Source: Chitinophagales bacterium
GTDB taxonomy: Bacteria; Bacteroidota; Bacteroidia; Chitinophagales; Chitinophagaceae
Assembly (NCBI GenBank): GCA_015654695.1
Contig: JAATGJ010000180.1
Location: 1 to 64,000, forward strand
Direction of reading: 5' to 3'
Length of the DNA stretch: 64,000 nt
Shown: piece by piece, positions 52,774 through 62,993 of the stretch
Layout: each line of letters starts with the position of its first letter
Numbering within the stretch: the first letter of the stretch is position 1
Made by a program: the position numbers and the translations under genes
Notes under the pieces: generated by a model
Databases searched by the model: none
The model's input: the letters and a program-made list of their open reading frames with translations, nothing else
Told to the model about the DNA's origin: nothing

Positions 52774-53973
52774 TTAAACGCGATTATAAATTTCCATACA
52801 GGCCCTGGCATTATGATAAGGACATTTCCAAAAACCGGCTTTTTCTTTCTGCATCAAAGAATAATCGGCATGAACACCCCAGAACCATTCTCCCTTGTTA
52901 TTATCTTTTATATATTTCTTTACAAATTCCCAGCTATTGAGGGAGTAATGTAAATATTTTTCGTTCCCTGTCAACTGGTAAGTATTCAAAAAACCAATCA
53001 TCGCTTCCGCCTGCGGCCATGAATGTTTTTCTTTTATCAAATGATCTTTGCCAGGATCGTACTCATACCAGAGGCCACCGTCGTTGTCTAATCCTTCCGC
53101 AGCCGCGTCAGCGATCCTGGTACTTAGTTCTTTGAAACGGCTTATGTAATTTGCATTCCCCGACACTTCAGCACATTGTAATAAAAGCCATGCTGCTTCA
53201 ATATCATGGCCATAAGAAACCAGCGATGATTTTACATTCCAGTACTCATCCATAAATAAATGAAGGTGATAAGTATGCGGATCTATAAAGTTTTGCTCAA
53301 AAACATCCAGCAGGTGTTTGATGCTTTCCAGCAGCTTTTTATCCGGCCAGGCGGAATACAGGTTGGCATACGCTTCAATAATATGCAAATGTGTATTCAT
53401 GGTCTTTTTTTCATTATCATCCTTTTCACTCAGCCGGAGATCGTCTATCAGTTTCCATCCCTGTGTGAAAGCTTCGAGATAGCCTCCGTTCTTTTTATCG
53501 AAACTATTTTTTTCAATATGATCAAAAAGATCTTTTGCCAGGTGCAGCGCAATTTTTTCACCTGACCCTTTATAATACTCTGTCAACCCATAGATGCAAA
53601 ACGCAAGACCGTATATTTGTTTTCTTCCATCCAGCATTGTTCCTTTGCTGTCCACCGACCAGTAAACGCCGCCATATCGCCGGTCAATAAAATGATCCAC
53701 GATATATTTATACGCTCTTGAAGCAACGGCAAGATAGGATGGTTGCTTATCCCTGGTATAGGCCGCCGAAAATGTCCACAGAATGCGGCTGGTCATTACT
53801 ACGCCTTTTGGGGCAGCGGGGTTAGCTATATTATCATTATCAAGACTGGCTAAAAAACCGCCGTTCTTATCATCCATTGTATTCTTCATCCAGAAATCCA
53901 GGATGGAAGACAGTTCACCGGATAATTCCCGGCTATATGCAGCGACAACAGGAGTAGTATCAGTTGCAGTCAT
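52774..53973 (-). CDS. AGE-family 2-epimerase (cellobiose/mannobiose 2-epimerase)
   Basis: The 399-residue alpha6/alpha6-barrel cytoplasmic enzyme epimerises the reducing-end sugar at C2. Key segments are SRILWTFSAAY, GGVYWSVDSKG, MNTHLHIIEAYANLY and YGHDIEAAWLL. EKHSWPQAEAMIGF and FWKCPYHNARACMEI complete the set. The conserved His residues match the catalytic ones of cellobiose 2-epimerase. It starts exactly where the GH130 phosphorylase ends. In Bacteroides fragilis the same pair converts beta-1,4-mannobiose to mannosyl-glucose and then phosphorolyses it. Mannobiose is therefore the inferred substrate. Confidence 0.93.
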   Translation of the reverse strand: MTATDTTPVVAAYSRELSGELSSILDFWMKNTMDDKNGGFLASLDNDNIANPAAPKGVVMTSRILWTFSAAYTRDKQPSYLAVASRAYKYIVDHFIDRRYGGVYWSVDSKGTMLDGRKQIYGLAFCIYGLTEYYKGSGEKIALHLAKDLFDHIEKNSFDKKNGGYLEAFTQGWKLIDDLRLSEKDDNEKKTMNTHLHIIEAYANLYSAWPDKKLLESIKHLLDVFEQNFIDPHTYHLHLFMDEYWNVKSSLVSYGHDIEAAWLLLQCAEVSGNANYISRFKELSTRIADAAAEGLDNDGGLWYEYDPGKDHLIKEKHSWPQAEAMIGFLNTYQLTGNEKYLHYSLNSWEFVKKYIKDNNKGEWFWGVHADYSLMQKEKAGFWKCPYHNARACMEIYNRV

Positions 53974-55194
53974 TTATTTTGATTGCTTATTGGCAGGTGA
54001 TGAAAGTATTGCCTGCAATAATGTATCAGACTGGTTTTTCTCAATGACCTGGTTCAGGGTCCTGACAGTCTCTGCTGAACTAAAACCATCCGCAGGAGTA
54101 TTCATTACATAATCCACTAACTGATCAACGGTTGAAGTAGCTACATGTAACCGTGTATCTGAAGATGCATAATATATATATACAAAGCCATTATCGTCCA
54201 GTATCCACCCATTGCTGAATAACACATTGGATACATCGCCAATTCTTTCGTCGCCTTCCGGCGCCATGAAATAGCCGGCAGGTTTATAGGTTACTTTAGT
54301 AACATCGTGCAGATCGGTCATGAACATATATAATACATAACGTAAACCTGCAGCCGTATTTCTTACCCCATGAGCCAGGTGAAGCCAGCCATGCTTTGTT
54401 TTAAGGGGTGCGGGTCCCAGGCCATTCTTGGCTTCATATACAGTATGATATTCTTTCGGATCAATGACGATCTCCTTATCTATTACCGCATTTTCCATAG
54501 AATTACTTAATCCAAAACCGATACCACCACCACTGCCTGCATTGATGAAACCATCCTGCGGCCTTGTATAGAAAGCATATTTACCATCTACAAATTCAGG
54601 ATGCAACACTACATTTCGCTGCTGGGGCGAAGGAGTAACGAGATCAGGCAACCGTTCCCATTGTACCATATCTCTTGTACGGGCTATACCACATTGCGCG
54701 ATAGCGGCTGACTGATCAGACGCAGGGGCCTGGGTATCCCTTCGTTCTGTACAAAATAAGCCATATATCCAGCCATCTTCATGCAATACTACCCGCATAT
54801 CGTAAATATTAGTATCAGGGTTACCTGTTTCGGGCATAGTAAGGGGGTAATCCCAGAAACGAAAATTATCAACGCCATTCGGGCTTTCAGCTACGGCAAA
54901 AAAAGATTTGCGGTCTGATGCTTCTACTCTTGCTATCAGCAGGTATTTATCATTCCATTTAATGGCTCCGGCGTTTAACACACCATTGATCCCAAAACGT
55001 TCCATTAATAAAGGATTGGTAGCCTTATTCAAATCATACCTCCAGAATAAAGGTGCATGCTGCGCTGTCAATACAGGATGATGATAGCGGTCAAATATCC
55101 CATTGCCAGTTTCTGCTTTCTGATTGGACTGGCTGAGCAGCAACTCCTGCTTTTTTTCCAATACAGTTAACCGGTTAAAAAAATCTCCGCTCAT
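53974..55194 (-). CDS. GH130 4-O-beta-D-mannosyl-D-glucose phosphorylase
   Basis: The 406-residue cytoplasmic enzyme cleaves mannosyl-glucose with phosphate to alpha-mannose-1-phosphate and glucose. The GH130 five-bladed propeller shows [20 protein letters not shown] and [35 protein letters not shown] has the catalytic Asp132, aligned within one residue of the B. fragilis enzyme's Asp131. [33 protein letters not shown] and [14 protein letters not shown] follow. The length and the C-terminal helix fit the GH130 subfamily 1 group. It lies between the symporter (13 bases) and the epimerase (0 bases) in a compact catabolic operon. Confidence 0.95.
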   Translation of the reverse strand: MSGDFFNRLTVLEKKQELLLSQSNQKAETGNGIFDRYHHPVLTAQHAPLFWRYDLNKATNPLLMERFGINGVLNAGAIKWNDKYLLIARVEASDRKSFFAVAESPNGVDNFRFWDYPLTMPETGNPDTNIYDMRVVLHEDGWIYGLFCTERRDTQAPASDQSAAIAQCGIARTRDMVQWERLPDLVTPSPQQRNVVLHPEFVDGKYAFYTRPQDGFINAGSGGGIGFGLSNSMENAVIDKEIVIDPKEYHTVYEAKNGLGPAPLKTKHGWLHLAHGVRNTAAGLRYVLYMFMTDLHDVTKVTYKPAGYFMAPEGDERIGDVSNVLFSNGWILDDNGFVYIYYASSDTRLHVATSTVDQLVDYVMNTPADGFSSAETVRTLNQVIEKNQSDTLLQAILSSPANKQSK

Positions 55195-55207
55195 AAATGA
55201 TCCGTTT

Positions 55208-57064
55208 TTAATTTTCCAATTTATTCCACCATGTTCTTTTTAATATCAAAACAATTATCACCAGGATAAGTAGTGTTACCAGTAAGGGCAGTTTCATCCA
55301 CAGTACGATATACATAGGCAATAAGGTAAGGCAGCATTGCCCGAGGATACCCAGTACTACATTGAACATATCGAGTTTAAACCGCCTGTTTGGTTCAAAT
55401 GAAGGATCTTCCGCCATTACCAGTTCCTGTACCGGTTTCCAAAAACCCCAGGGTCTTACATTTTTATAAAATGATTTCAGGACATTCATATCTGTTGGTG
55501 GCGAAGCATACGTACCAATAAGACAACCCGCCAGCGATAAAACAAATAATACCGGCCACCAGTACAGGGGCAGGGCTTCCCTGATATAACCTTGCGCAAT
55601 TCCCCATTCGATCGCGTATGGCATTGCCAAAGCGCCGATTATACCCACGGCCATTCCCCAGAAGAATCCATTGGCATTAAAGCGCCACCAATACCATTTA
55701 AAACAATTGGCCGCCACATAGCCGCCGTACAATCCACCGACGATCCATTGTAAAATTTCATTTACATCATTGGCCAGAAAACCGAAGAATATGCCCACCG
55801 CTACCACTACTATACCCACGATATAATTCATCGAAATGACTTTCCTCGTGCTGGCAGCGGGGTTGATATACTTAAGATAAATGTCGTTGATAATATATGC
55901 CTGCGCCGCATTCAATGTTCCGCTGAATGTACCCATGAATGCCCCAAGCAGCCCTGTAAGCACCAGCCCTAATACACCTATTGGTAAAAAAGTATTGATC
56001 GTTGCCGGCAATACCCGTTCAAAATCAGTAACGCCATCCGGGCCTTTCAGGTAAAGCTGGTTATAATATAATAAAGCCAGCACGGTCAACCCGATAATCA
56101 TTGAATAACGGACAGGCAATAAAATAATGCTGACAAATCCTGTCATCTTACTTGCCTCCTTCGGACTGCGTGTACTCAATACTTTTTGCATATCATAGTT
56201 AGGTGCTGGTCCTGCCAGGGAAGCAAACACCCCTTTTAATAACATCATCATAAAAAAAGCGCCGAACAAACTGAATCCGTCAGAGGCGATCTTTTTATTG
56301 GCGTCTGCAGCTATCGCTGTCCAGTCAAGGTTAAGTTTCCAGCTAAAGAACGGATCATTCCAGCCTTTGGGTACATTAAGTGCTTGTCCCTGTAAATGCT
56401 GCATGGCTATTACCGCAATAGCGATACAGGCCACAGTCATGATCATATATTTTATCACATCCCCGGTTACTATACTATGCATACCGCCGATAATGGAATA
56501 AAACATGGCAAACAGCGTGAACACAATACCATAAAAATGAGGTACATATTTTTCTGAAAGGGCGAAGGGTACATATTCTTTTACCACATCCCAGGGAATA
56601 AACACCTGTATAAATTTTCCCAGGCCTACAAAGCCATACGCTAAAAATCCAAGGCAACTGATCAGGGCAAATGCGATAACAATTATATGTGACCCGGTCA
56701 CACCTTGTCCTTTTAATCCAAATCTTGTCTGCAGCCATTCCGCCCCTGTATTAGCATTACTGCGACGTAACCACTTACTCAAAAACATCATCATGAATAC
56801 CTGGTTAAATACAGGCCATAACCAGGGTATCCATATACTTTTTAACCCATACACAAAGCAAAGGGCTACCATCCACATGGTGCCGCTGATATCAAACATA
56901 TCGCTGGCATCGCTTAAACCCAGTTTATACCAGGGCAGGCTTTTACTTCCCAGCAGATAACTCTCCTTATTTACCCTCGCTTTTTTTCTATAGTACCAGC
57001 CTACCAATACCATCGTTATAAGGTATATAAGTACGATACTGATATCTATCGGGCTTAATCTCAT
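55208..57064 (-). CDS. Sodium:solute symporter (SSS family), probable mannobiose importer
   Basis: The 618-residue inner-membrane protein has about 14-15 hydrophobic helices. SSS features are [31 protein letters not shown]-like helix breaks, [19 protein letters not shown] and [20 protein letters not shown]. The last pattern, with its Ser/Thr residues, belongs to the sodium site. Genes of this type sit beside GH130 and the epimerase in the B. fragilis mannan operon, where the symporter is proposed to bring mannobiose into the cytoplasm. It starts 113 bases after the GH26 gene and may have its own transcript. Confidence 0.93.
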   Translation of the reverse strand: MRLSPIDISIVLIYLITMVLVGWYYRKKARVNKESYLLGSKSLPWYKLGLSDASDMFDISGTMWMVALCFVYGLKSIWIPWLWPVFNQVFMMMFLSKWLRRSNANTGAEWLQTRFGLKGQGVTGSHIIVIAFALISCLGFLAYGFVGLGKFIQVFIPWDVVKEYVPFALSEKYVPHFYGIVFTLFAMFYSIIGGMHSIVTGDVIKYMIMTVACIAIAVIAMQHLQGQALNVPKGWNDPFFSWKLNLDWTAIAADANKKIASDGFSLFGAFFMMMLLKGVFASLAGPAPNYDMQKVLSTRSPKEASKMTGFVSIILLPVRYSMIIGLTVLALLYYNQLYLKGPDGVTDFERVLPATINTFLPIGVLGLVLTGLLGAFMGTFSGTLNAAQAYIINDIYLKYINPAASTRKVISMNYIVGIVVVAVGIFFGFLANDVNEILQWIVGGLYGGYVAANCFKWYWWRFNANGFFWGMAVGIIGALAMPYAIEWGIAQGYIREALPLYWWPVLFVLSLAGCLIGTYASPPTDMNVLKSFYKNVRPWGFWKPVQELVMAEDPSFEPNRRFKLDMFNVVLGILGQCCLTLLPMYIVLWMKLPLLVTLLILVIIVLILKRTWWNKLEN

Positions 57065-57177
57065 CTGCTGATTTTAATTTCCATTTCCGTATGTGGCGCT
57101 TCTTTGATTTAAAAGTGGTTGCAGGAAGAAGAATCAACCCGCAACCTTAGTTCTAACGATTGCTGCTTGTTAAACGA

Positions 57178-58341
57178 TCATTGATAGAGTTTTTCATCAT
57201 TTACATCTTTTTCAAAAAGCATTTTACCAGACTGATAGAACTTCACAAAATCGGCAACAGTCATGTGGCCTTTATAAGGAACATAATACTCAAACTGGCC
57301 ACCAGGTTTTTGGCCCGCATTCCGCCATCCTAATACATACGATATTTTATGCGCTGAAAGAACTTTCAAAAATGTACCGGTCCACCAGGTACTATCGGAA
57401 AGGTTGCCACCGAATTCTGTCAGCGCCGGAATCTTATTTTTTTCTGTAGCTATATCTTCCAGTGCTGAAAGCATTTTATCTATATCAGCAATAAATTTAT
57501 CATTAGGGCTGTTTCGCTGATAAATATCAAAACCAATTACATCTACCCATTCATCACCCGGATATTTTTGCAGGTATTCTTCCTTTGATGAAAAACGGTC
57601 TGTATTATATGCATATAAAAGATGGTGAAGCTTTTTTTCATTCCGGAGATAATTTACTGTAAACTGCCAGAGTTTTTTGTACTCATCGGGTGTACAGTTT
57701 TTACCGCCCCACCAAAACCAGCTCCCGTTTAATTCATGATAAGGCCGGAAAATAACCGGTATAAATTCGCCGCGGCTTCCTTTCAAACTGTTCATAAAAA
57801 CAGCGATTTTATCAAGCCAGGTTTTGAAAAAATCATGTTTGCCGCCCCCGGGTAAGATGGAAGCAACTGTTCCTTCAGCAGGATCCCATGCTGTTTTTCC
57901 TGTTAGCGGGTTATTGAGATGCCAGCTGATTGTTATCACACCTCCCCTGTCGTAGCCCTGCCGGATCAGTTGTTTCATTTTATCAAAAGGAACAGAATCC
58001 AGGTTGACGGTCTTATCCAGTTCTATATCTCCCAATTCCCACCCATATACTGCAGGATAGTCGCCGGTTACATCTTTGATATCACTTCTTCCTTCCTGGT
58101 ATTTCCATCCAACACCATAAGCCAGGTCATCCTGGTGACCAAACATTATTCCTTTGCTCAATTGCTTTTTTAAATTACGATACAGGTTAACTGTTTCTTT
58201 GGTTGCACTTCTGTCAGAGGGTAACTCCTGTACGCCAACCTGCCTGCGCTGTACAAATGTTTGCACAGTGTTTATATTCATTGCAAAAACAAAAGGAAAA
58301 AGAACTGCTATTTTATTCACATACTTCATCAATAAATACAA
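57178..58341 (-). CDS. GH26 beta-mannanase (first copy)
   Basis: The protein has 387 residues, or 383 if ATG 58329 (MKYVNKIAVLFPF) is used. An N-terminal signal-like segment ends near FAMNINTVQ. GH26 signatures are MFGHQDDLAYGVGW, ITISWHLNNPLTG, and VIFRPYHELNGSWFWWGG with acid/base Glu203. WVDVIGFDIYQRN and PALTEFGGNLSD with nucleophile Glu309 follow. The GH26 ManA of B. fragilis releases mannobiose, which would feed the epimerase/GH130 pair. It lies between the surface glycan-binding genes and the symporter. Confidence 0.93.
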   Translation of the reverse strand: MYLLMKYVNKIAVLFPFVFAMNINTVQTFVQRRQVGVQELPSDRSATKETVNLYRNLKKQLSKGIMFGHQDDLAYGVGWKYQEGRSDIKDVTGDYPAVYGWELGDIELDKTVNLDSVPFDKMKQLIRQGYDRGGVITISWHLNNPLTGKTAWDPAEGTVASILPGGGKHDFFKTWLDKIAVFMNSLKGSRGEFIPVIFRPYHELNGSWFWWGGKNCTPDEYKKLWQFTVNYLRNEKKLHHLLYAYNTDRFSSKEEYLQKYPGDEWVDVIGFDIYQRNSPNDKFIADIDKMLSALEDIATEKNKIPALTEFGGNLSDSTWWTGTFLKVLSAHKISYVLGWRNAGQKPGGQFEYYVPYKGHMTVADFVKFYQSGKMLFEKDVNDEKLYQ

Positions 58342-58487
58342 AACCCGGGGTTGAATCCAGCGTTAAAAAAAATGGTTCATTATCAAGATTGAAATGAACC
58401 AGTTCATAAATGATCACTGCTTATGAGAAAAAATTTCAGTTTATTCAATCTCCCGTCGTCCACATACAAAATAATTTAGTACCCGGT

Positions 58488-60047
58488 TTAATAAATGCCG
58501 AGGTTATCTACATAAATGGTAAAATCTACAGCACCGGCACCGTTATATTTTTTTATATATAAAAATCCTAATGTAGACACAGAAGAGATTTGACTTAAAG
58601 GAATCGTAAAATTGGTCCATTGACCTTCAACAATAGCTATTGTTTTACCATCCGTCTCATTAAATCCTATGTTTACGTTTTGACCACTGCTGCCGGCACC
58701 CCCATAAATAGCAACTTTCAAAGATGTATATCCCCCCAAAGGAATATTAGCGCCGCCTAATTGCAGCGGAACACCCCAATCGCCAACGTAACTAATCCTG
58801 CATGATTTAGAACCGGATTGCACAGGTGATGTATTATCTAAATCTTTTGTTCCGCCCCATCCACCGCCAATCCAACCATTCCACGCAGAAGTAATAGCAT
58901 CATCATAAAGTATTATTGGCGGAACAGAGGAACCAACAATTGCCAGGTCATTAGCGGACTTAACAGAAAGGGTAGAATTTTTCACATTCAACGTAAGCTT
59001 GCCGGTTACTGAACCTGCAGGCACTGCTACAACAAGCTGTGTTGCTGATTGACTGACAAAGGTGGTAACTGCAATTGGTACGCCTATAAATGCCGCAGAA
59101 GACACTAAATCAAGATTGGTACCGGTAATGGTAAGATTAGCTAATGGATCAACCGGGTTTGGTGTCATAGCAGTAATAGCAGGTAATACTACATCTAAAT
59201 CTGCTGTTGATACAGTCTGTACTCCCGATGCTGCTTCCAGTGTTACTTTACCTTTTGTTGTGCTTGCCGGTACTTTAACTACAAGTTGCGTAGCCGTTTG
59301 ACTAACAAAACTCGTAACGGCAGCCGAAACGCTTGTGAACATTATTTTTTTCACCAGGTCCAGGTTAGTACCTGTAATTGTCAGATCTGTCCCGTGTTTT
59401 GCCGGGTTCGGAGAAAAAGAAGTAGTAACAGGCAAAGTAACTTTTAATGTATCGGTAGTCTGTACTTTATCTGCATCAGTTCCTTCATAAGAAAGAACTA
59501 ACGGACCTGTTTCAGCATCAGCCGGCACTGTAACTACCAGTTGAGTAATTGTTCTGCTGACAAAGGTTGTAACAACCCTATCCCTGGCAAAAGTTACACT
59601 GTTTACCCAATTGAGATAATTACCGGCAATAGTAATGTTCTCACCGGGCCGGGCTTGTGCTGTAATAGACGTAACTGTACTTGCCACATTCAAGTTCAGG
59701 TGTGTCTTTGTCACGATATCACCATCCGGGGTTTTCAATGTGACAAAACCTTTCTCTGCGGCCGCCGGAACAATCAGCAGGATAAGTTCTGATGTGTGAG
59801 TCTTGAAATCCGCTTTCTCAATTGTTGCCGCTGCAGTACCTGTAAACTGGATAGCTGTAACCTTGTTAAGATTATTGCCAAAAAAACGCAGCGTATCACC
59901 GTGCTTTGCACCGGTAGGGCCAAAGCTTAGCAATACTACTTTGCCGGAATTTACATTATTATTGTCCTTATTACAGGAACTTATCACGCCGATTGACAAT
60001 ATAAAGCATGTGAATGCTATCAATGGGCTGTTAGATGTTTTAATCAT
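58488..60047 (-). CDS. IPT/TIG-repeat lipoprotein with C-terminal glycan-binding domain
   Basis: The 519-residue surface lipoprotein has a leader ending VISSC. Four IPT/TIG immunoglobulin-like domains follow (about residues 35-115, 118-205, 206-285 and 288-370). Each has the pattern TPNP-x-TDLTITGTNLDLV and FVSQTATQLVVKVPA. Residues 375-519 form a jelly-roll resembling CBM-type domains: WNGWIGGGWGGTKDLDNTSP and FTIPLSQISSVSTLGFLYIK. This is the layout of SusE/SusF-position surface glycan-binding proteins. It would capture mannan for the SusCD pair. The repeats are diverged at the DNA level. Confidence 0.88.
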   Translation of the reverse strand: MIKTSNSPLIAFTCFILSIGVISSCNKDNNNVNSGKVVLLSFGPTGAKHGDTLRFFGNNLNKVTAIQFTGTAAATIEKADFKTHTSELILLIVPAAAEKGFVTLKTPDGDIVTKTHLNLNVASTVTSITAQARPGENITIAGNYLNWVNSVTFARDRVVTTFVSRTITQLVVTVPADAETGPLVLSYEGTDADKVQTTDTLKVTLPVTTSFSPNPAKHGTDLTITGTNLDLVKKIMFTSVSAAVTSFVSQTATQLVVKVPASTTKGKVTLEAASGVQTVSTADLDVVLPAITAMTPNPVDPLANLTITGTNLDLVSSAAFIGVPIAVTTFVSQSATQLVVAVPAGSVTGKLTLNVKNSTLSVKSANDLAIVGSSVPPIILYDDAITSAWNGWIGGGWGGTKDLDNTSPVQSGSKSCRISYVGDWGVPLQLGGANIPLGGYTSLKVAIYGGAGSSGQNVNIGFNETDGKTIAIVEGQWTNFTIPLSQISSVSTLGFLYIKKYNGAGAVDFTIYVDNLGIY

Positions 60048-60076
60048 CGTTATAGTTTAAATACTTTACGTAATGT

Positions 60077-61231
60077 TTAATCAAGAACCTTTGGAACCAC
60101 CCTGAAATTATCAAAGGCAATGTCTGCATCCCAGTCGCCGGGGGCATGACCTAAAAGTAACCGGGTCCAATAGCCACTAGGATTTACCGTGGGTTTTACC
60201 CTATAGGTTGCAAACACCTCTTCTAATGGAATGACCACAGTTTGCCATTTGCCTTTTGTGTCATAAGGAGGATTCCATTTATATGCATCATTATCTTCAG
60301 CATTCAGGGCAAAATTTATTTTGACCACATTTGTATTGTAAGGTTTGAGTGTATTTACTTCAAACTTCAGATAGTAATCCTCAGGTTTTAAAATTGCCGC
60401 ATCAGGTATGTTTCTGCTGTGAACAGGCATAGCAGATGCAGGACCACCGGCTAATTCATTCCAGCTCCATGAGCCTAGTTGCTTTGTGAAACGAATATAA
60501 TTTCCGCTGATCTTGGGAGGATCGGTGGGTCCGGGAGTACTTACAACATAAGATGAATTCCACCAGCCTTCGTATGGATCACTGTTTAGAAAATGATTCC
60601 TGTCGTCCCTGAACCAGAAGTTGGATTTCGTTTCGCCAAAATTTGTTTTCACGATAACAGGGCCAACTTGTGCGCCCGCAGGTATCCTGACTTCAATCTC
60701 CTGATCTTTTAGCGATACTATTTCACCAACTACACCACCTGTAAATGTAACTGTGAGTGGTGCATAGAAGTAATTACCCCGTATAGTAGCAACCTCACCG
60801 TCATTTACAAATTCAGAAAGCATGTTGTTGACGACGGGTTTACTGATCTGTACCTGGAAATCATACAATAATGTTTTGCCGTTTTTAAAAACAATCTTCA
60901 GTTTGTTGTCAATAGCCAATGGAATTTGGGAAGGAACATTGACAATGATGGTTGTATTGGTAATATACGTAGGATTCAGGTTTGCTTTCTGGTCGTTAAA
61001 CCACATTTCTACAGCCCCGCCTAAATTTTCACCCATAATGGCAATCAGTTTTCCCTGTGCGGCTCCTATTAAAAGAGAGTCGGAAGAAACAGGATTGGTG
61101 ACCCTTACATACGTAATTCTTGGTTCCCCGCCACCACTGGTTGACTCTTTATCCTTATTACAGGATGTGACGATACTTCCCAATACAAATGCCATGGTAA
61201 ATAACAGTATCAGTTTATTTATATTTTTCAT
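60077..61231 (-). CDS. Surface glycan-binding lipoprotein (SGBP-B-like)
   Basis: The 384-residue lipoprotein has a leader ending SIVTSC (Cys24). Two IPT/TIG-like domains (about 38-195; AAQGKLIAIMGENLGGAVEM, EFVNDGEVATIRGNYFYAPL) precede a C-terminal beta-sandwich. That sandwich contains DPYEGWWNSSYVVSTP, LGSWSWNELAGGPAS and IAFDNFRVVPKV. Aromatic-rich ligand platforms like this occur in SGBP proteins downstream of susD in Bacteroidota PULs. It lies 36 bases after susD and 30 before the second IPT lipoprotein, clearly in the same operon. Confidence 0.9.
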   Translation of the reverse strand: MKNINKLILLFTMAFVLGSIVTSCNKDKESTSGGGEPRITYVRVTNPVSSDSLLIGAAQGKLIAIMGENLGGAVEMWFNDQKANLNPTYITNTTIIVNVPSQIPLAIDNKLKIVFKNGKTLLYDFQVQISKPVVNNMLSEFVNDGEVATIRGNYFYAPLTVTFTGGVVGEIVSLKDQEIEVRIPAGAQVGPVIVKTNFGETKSNFWFRDDRNHFLNSDPYEGWWNSSYVVSTPGPTDPPKISGNYIRFTKQLGSWSWNELAGGPASAMPVHSRNIPDAAILKPEDYYLKFEVNTLKPYNTNVVKINFALNAEDNDAYKWNPPYDTKGKWQTVVIPLEEVFATYRVKPTVNPSGYWTRLLLGHAPGDWDADIAFDNFRVVPKVLD

Positions 61232-61266
61232 TTGAACCTAATTTTATTAATACTATAAAAAATTGC

Positions 61267-62982
61267 TTATGGAAATTCAACAGCATCCCTGTTTAAGTTT
61301 GGCGCCAAACTGATTTCCGCTGATGGTATAGGCAGGCGGAAGTTGCCGGAGTTAGCGTTAATTTGTCTTTCAGTCGTATGCCAGGTTGTTTTCTTGAAAG
61401 TCCATTCCGTTGGATTGGGGAAAGCATCTGTTCTTATATTATAAAAACCCCTGTCCTGGCTATTGAGGATTTGATAGGCTTTTTGCGGATTGTAATAATG
61501 AAGGCTTACAAAATCGTACCATGCCAGGCTTTCAAACGCAAACTCAAGTATTCTTTCTTTAAATACATGATCAAACGTCAGAGGTGTAGGCGCACCTGAT
61601 ACAGGATCGGTTAATTGGCGTGCTGCCAATCCTGACCGGGTACGTACTTTGTTGTAGTACTCCAATGCAGTAGCGTCTGTGGTAGAAGTATTATTGCCAA
61701 TAACAGCTTCCACATAGATTAAATAAATTTCTGCCAAACGCATCATGTAAGTGTTATTAGGATAAGTTTGTTGCTGCGCCCCGCCTACATCCTCGGATTT
61801 TCCAACCACATATTTTTTGATATAGGCAAAATCGGGATCACTGCCTGTGTTCGGCACAATCAACTTTTGTTTGCCTGCAGGGTTTACAGCTATCGGAACT
61901 GTTTGTGTGATTTCGGGATAGCTGGCGCCTGGGAGCATAAAGGTTGCTTTTAACCGTGTATCAATCGTACGGCCTTTCAGCATGGTATCACCGGAAGCCT
62001 GAATTCCTTCGTATTGTGACAACATCCACCAGCTTGCACTCTTGTCGCCTCCCCAGCCATCACCATTCGCAATGTCGGGACTGAAATTGAGATAAGCGGG
62101 CATACTGTTTTGAACTCCCCATACTCCGGGTTGATACACCCATTGTAATTCGAAAAGGGATTCTTTGTTGTTATCGTAAGGAAACTTAAACAGGTTCTCA
62201 TAGCTTGACAATAATTGAGCGCCGCTACTGTTGATGACTCTTTGTGCGAAATATTTGGCACTATCCAAAAATTCCTGTTTCCTGGCATTTATACCAGTAG
62301 CTTCTACCCCGGCTCTTGTCAAATAAAACCTGGCCAGCATACCTTCTGCAGACCATTTCGTTATCCTGCCCGGTTGAGCAGCAGTTTCGGGAAGATCATT
62401 TGCCACGGCACGCATTTCACGGGTAATAAAACGCCAGATGCTGGGTATTGTGTTTTTCCTGAGCGTTGTATCTTTTAAGTAATCAAGATTATTAGTAATA
62501 ACCGGTACTTCACCCCAGTTCATTACAAGGTAACGGTAAGCCAGGGCTCTCATAAACCTGGCTTCAGCAATGGCCATTTTTTTTACTGATGGACTAACAC
62601 CTGCACCCGCATACGTATTAATGTTGACGATCGCCATATTGGATTGCGCAACAACATTAAAGAAAGCACGCCATGAAGAATTGTTTTCACCGTTTTCAGC
62701 AGTGGTATTAAACAATACATTGCCCCTGTCATTCCATGCAGAATATGCCGTTCCTGCCCTGAAATCCCCAAGATTGTAATAGGCCTTGTCATTATAATCA
62801 AACCAGACACGGTTGTATAAGGATGCTGTACCGGCCAATACCTGCTCGTCTGTTTTATAAAAGTTGGCGTCAACGATAGCGTCCGTTGGGGGCTTTTCCA
62901 AAAAATTTTTCTTACAACTTGCAAGAATCATGATTGGAATAACCAGTCCAACCAAATATTTTGTATAATGTATTTTATTCAT
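61267..62982 (-). CDS. SusD/RagB family nutrient-binding outer-membrane lipoprotein
   Basis: The 571-residue protein has leader LVIPIMILASC (Cys23), followed by KKNFLEKPPTDAIVDANFYK, the classic SusD N-terminus. TPR-like helices carry MAIAEARFMRALAYRYLVMN and GRITKWSAEGMLARFYL. The C-terminal EILEFAFESLAWYDFVSL-type segment reads FKERILEFAFESLAWYDFVS. It forms the lid of the SusCD transporter and binds mannan oligosaccharides by context. It starts 11 bases after the SusC stop. Confidence 0.96.
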   Translation of the reverse strand: MNKIHYTKYLVGLVIPIMILASCKKNFLEKPPTDAIVDANFYKTDEQVLAGTASLYNRVWFDYNDKAYYNLGDFRAGTAYSAWNDRGNVLFNTTAENGENNSSWRAFFNVVAQSNMAIVNINTYAGAGVSPSVKKMAIAEARFMRALAYRYLVMNWGEVPVITNNLDYLKDTTLRKNTIPSIWRFITREMRAVANDLPETAAQPGRITKWSAEGMLARFYLTRAGVEATGINARKQEFLDSAKYFAQRVINSSGAQLLSSYENLFKFPYDNNKESLFELQWVYQPGVWGVQNSMPAYLNFSPDIANGDGWGGDKSASWWMLSQYEGIQASGDTMLKGRTIDTRLKATFMLPGASYPEITQTVPIAVNPAGKQKLIVPNTGSDPDFAYIKKYVVGKSEDVGGAQQQTYPNNTYMMRLAEIYLIYVEAVIGNNTSTTDATALEYYNKVRTRSGLAARQLTDPVSGAPTPLTFDHVFKERILEFAFESLAWYDFVSLHYYNPQKAYQILNSQDRGFYNIRTDAFPNPTEWTFKKTTWHTTERQINANSGNFRLPIPSAEISLAPNLNRDAVEFP

Positions 62983-62993
62983 TTTTTACTTCT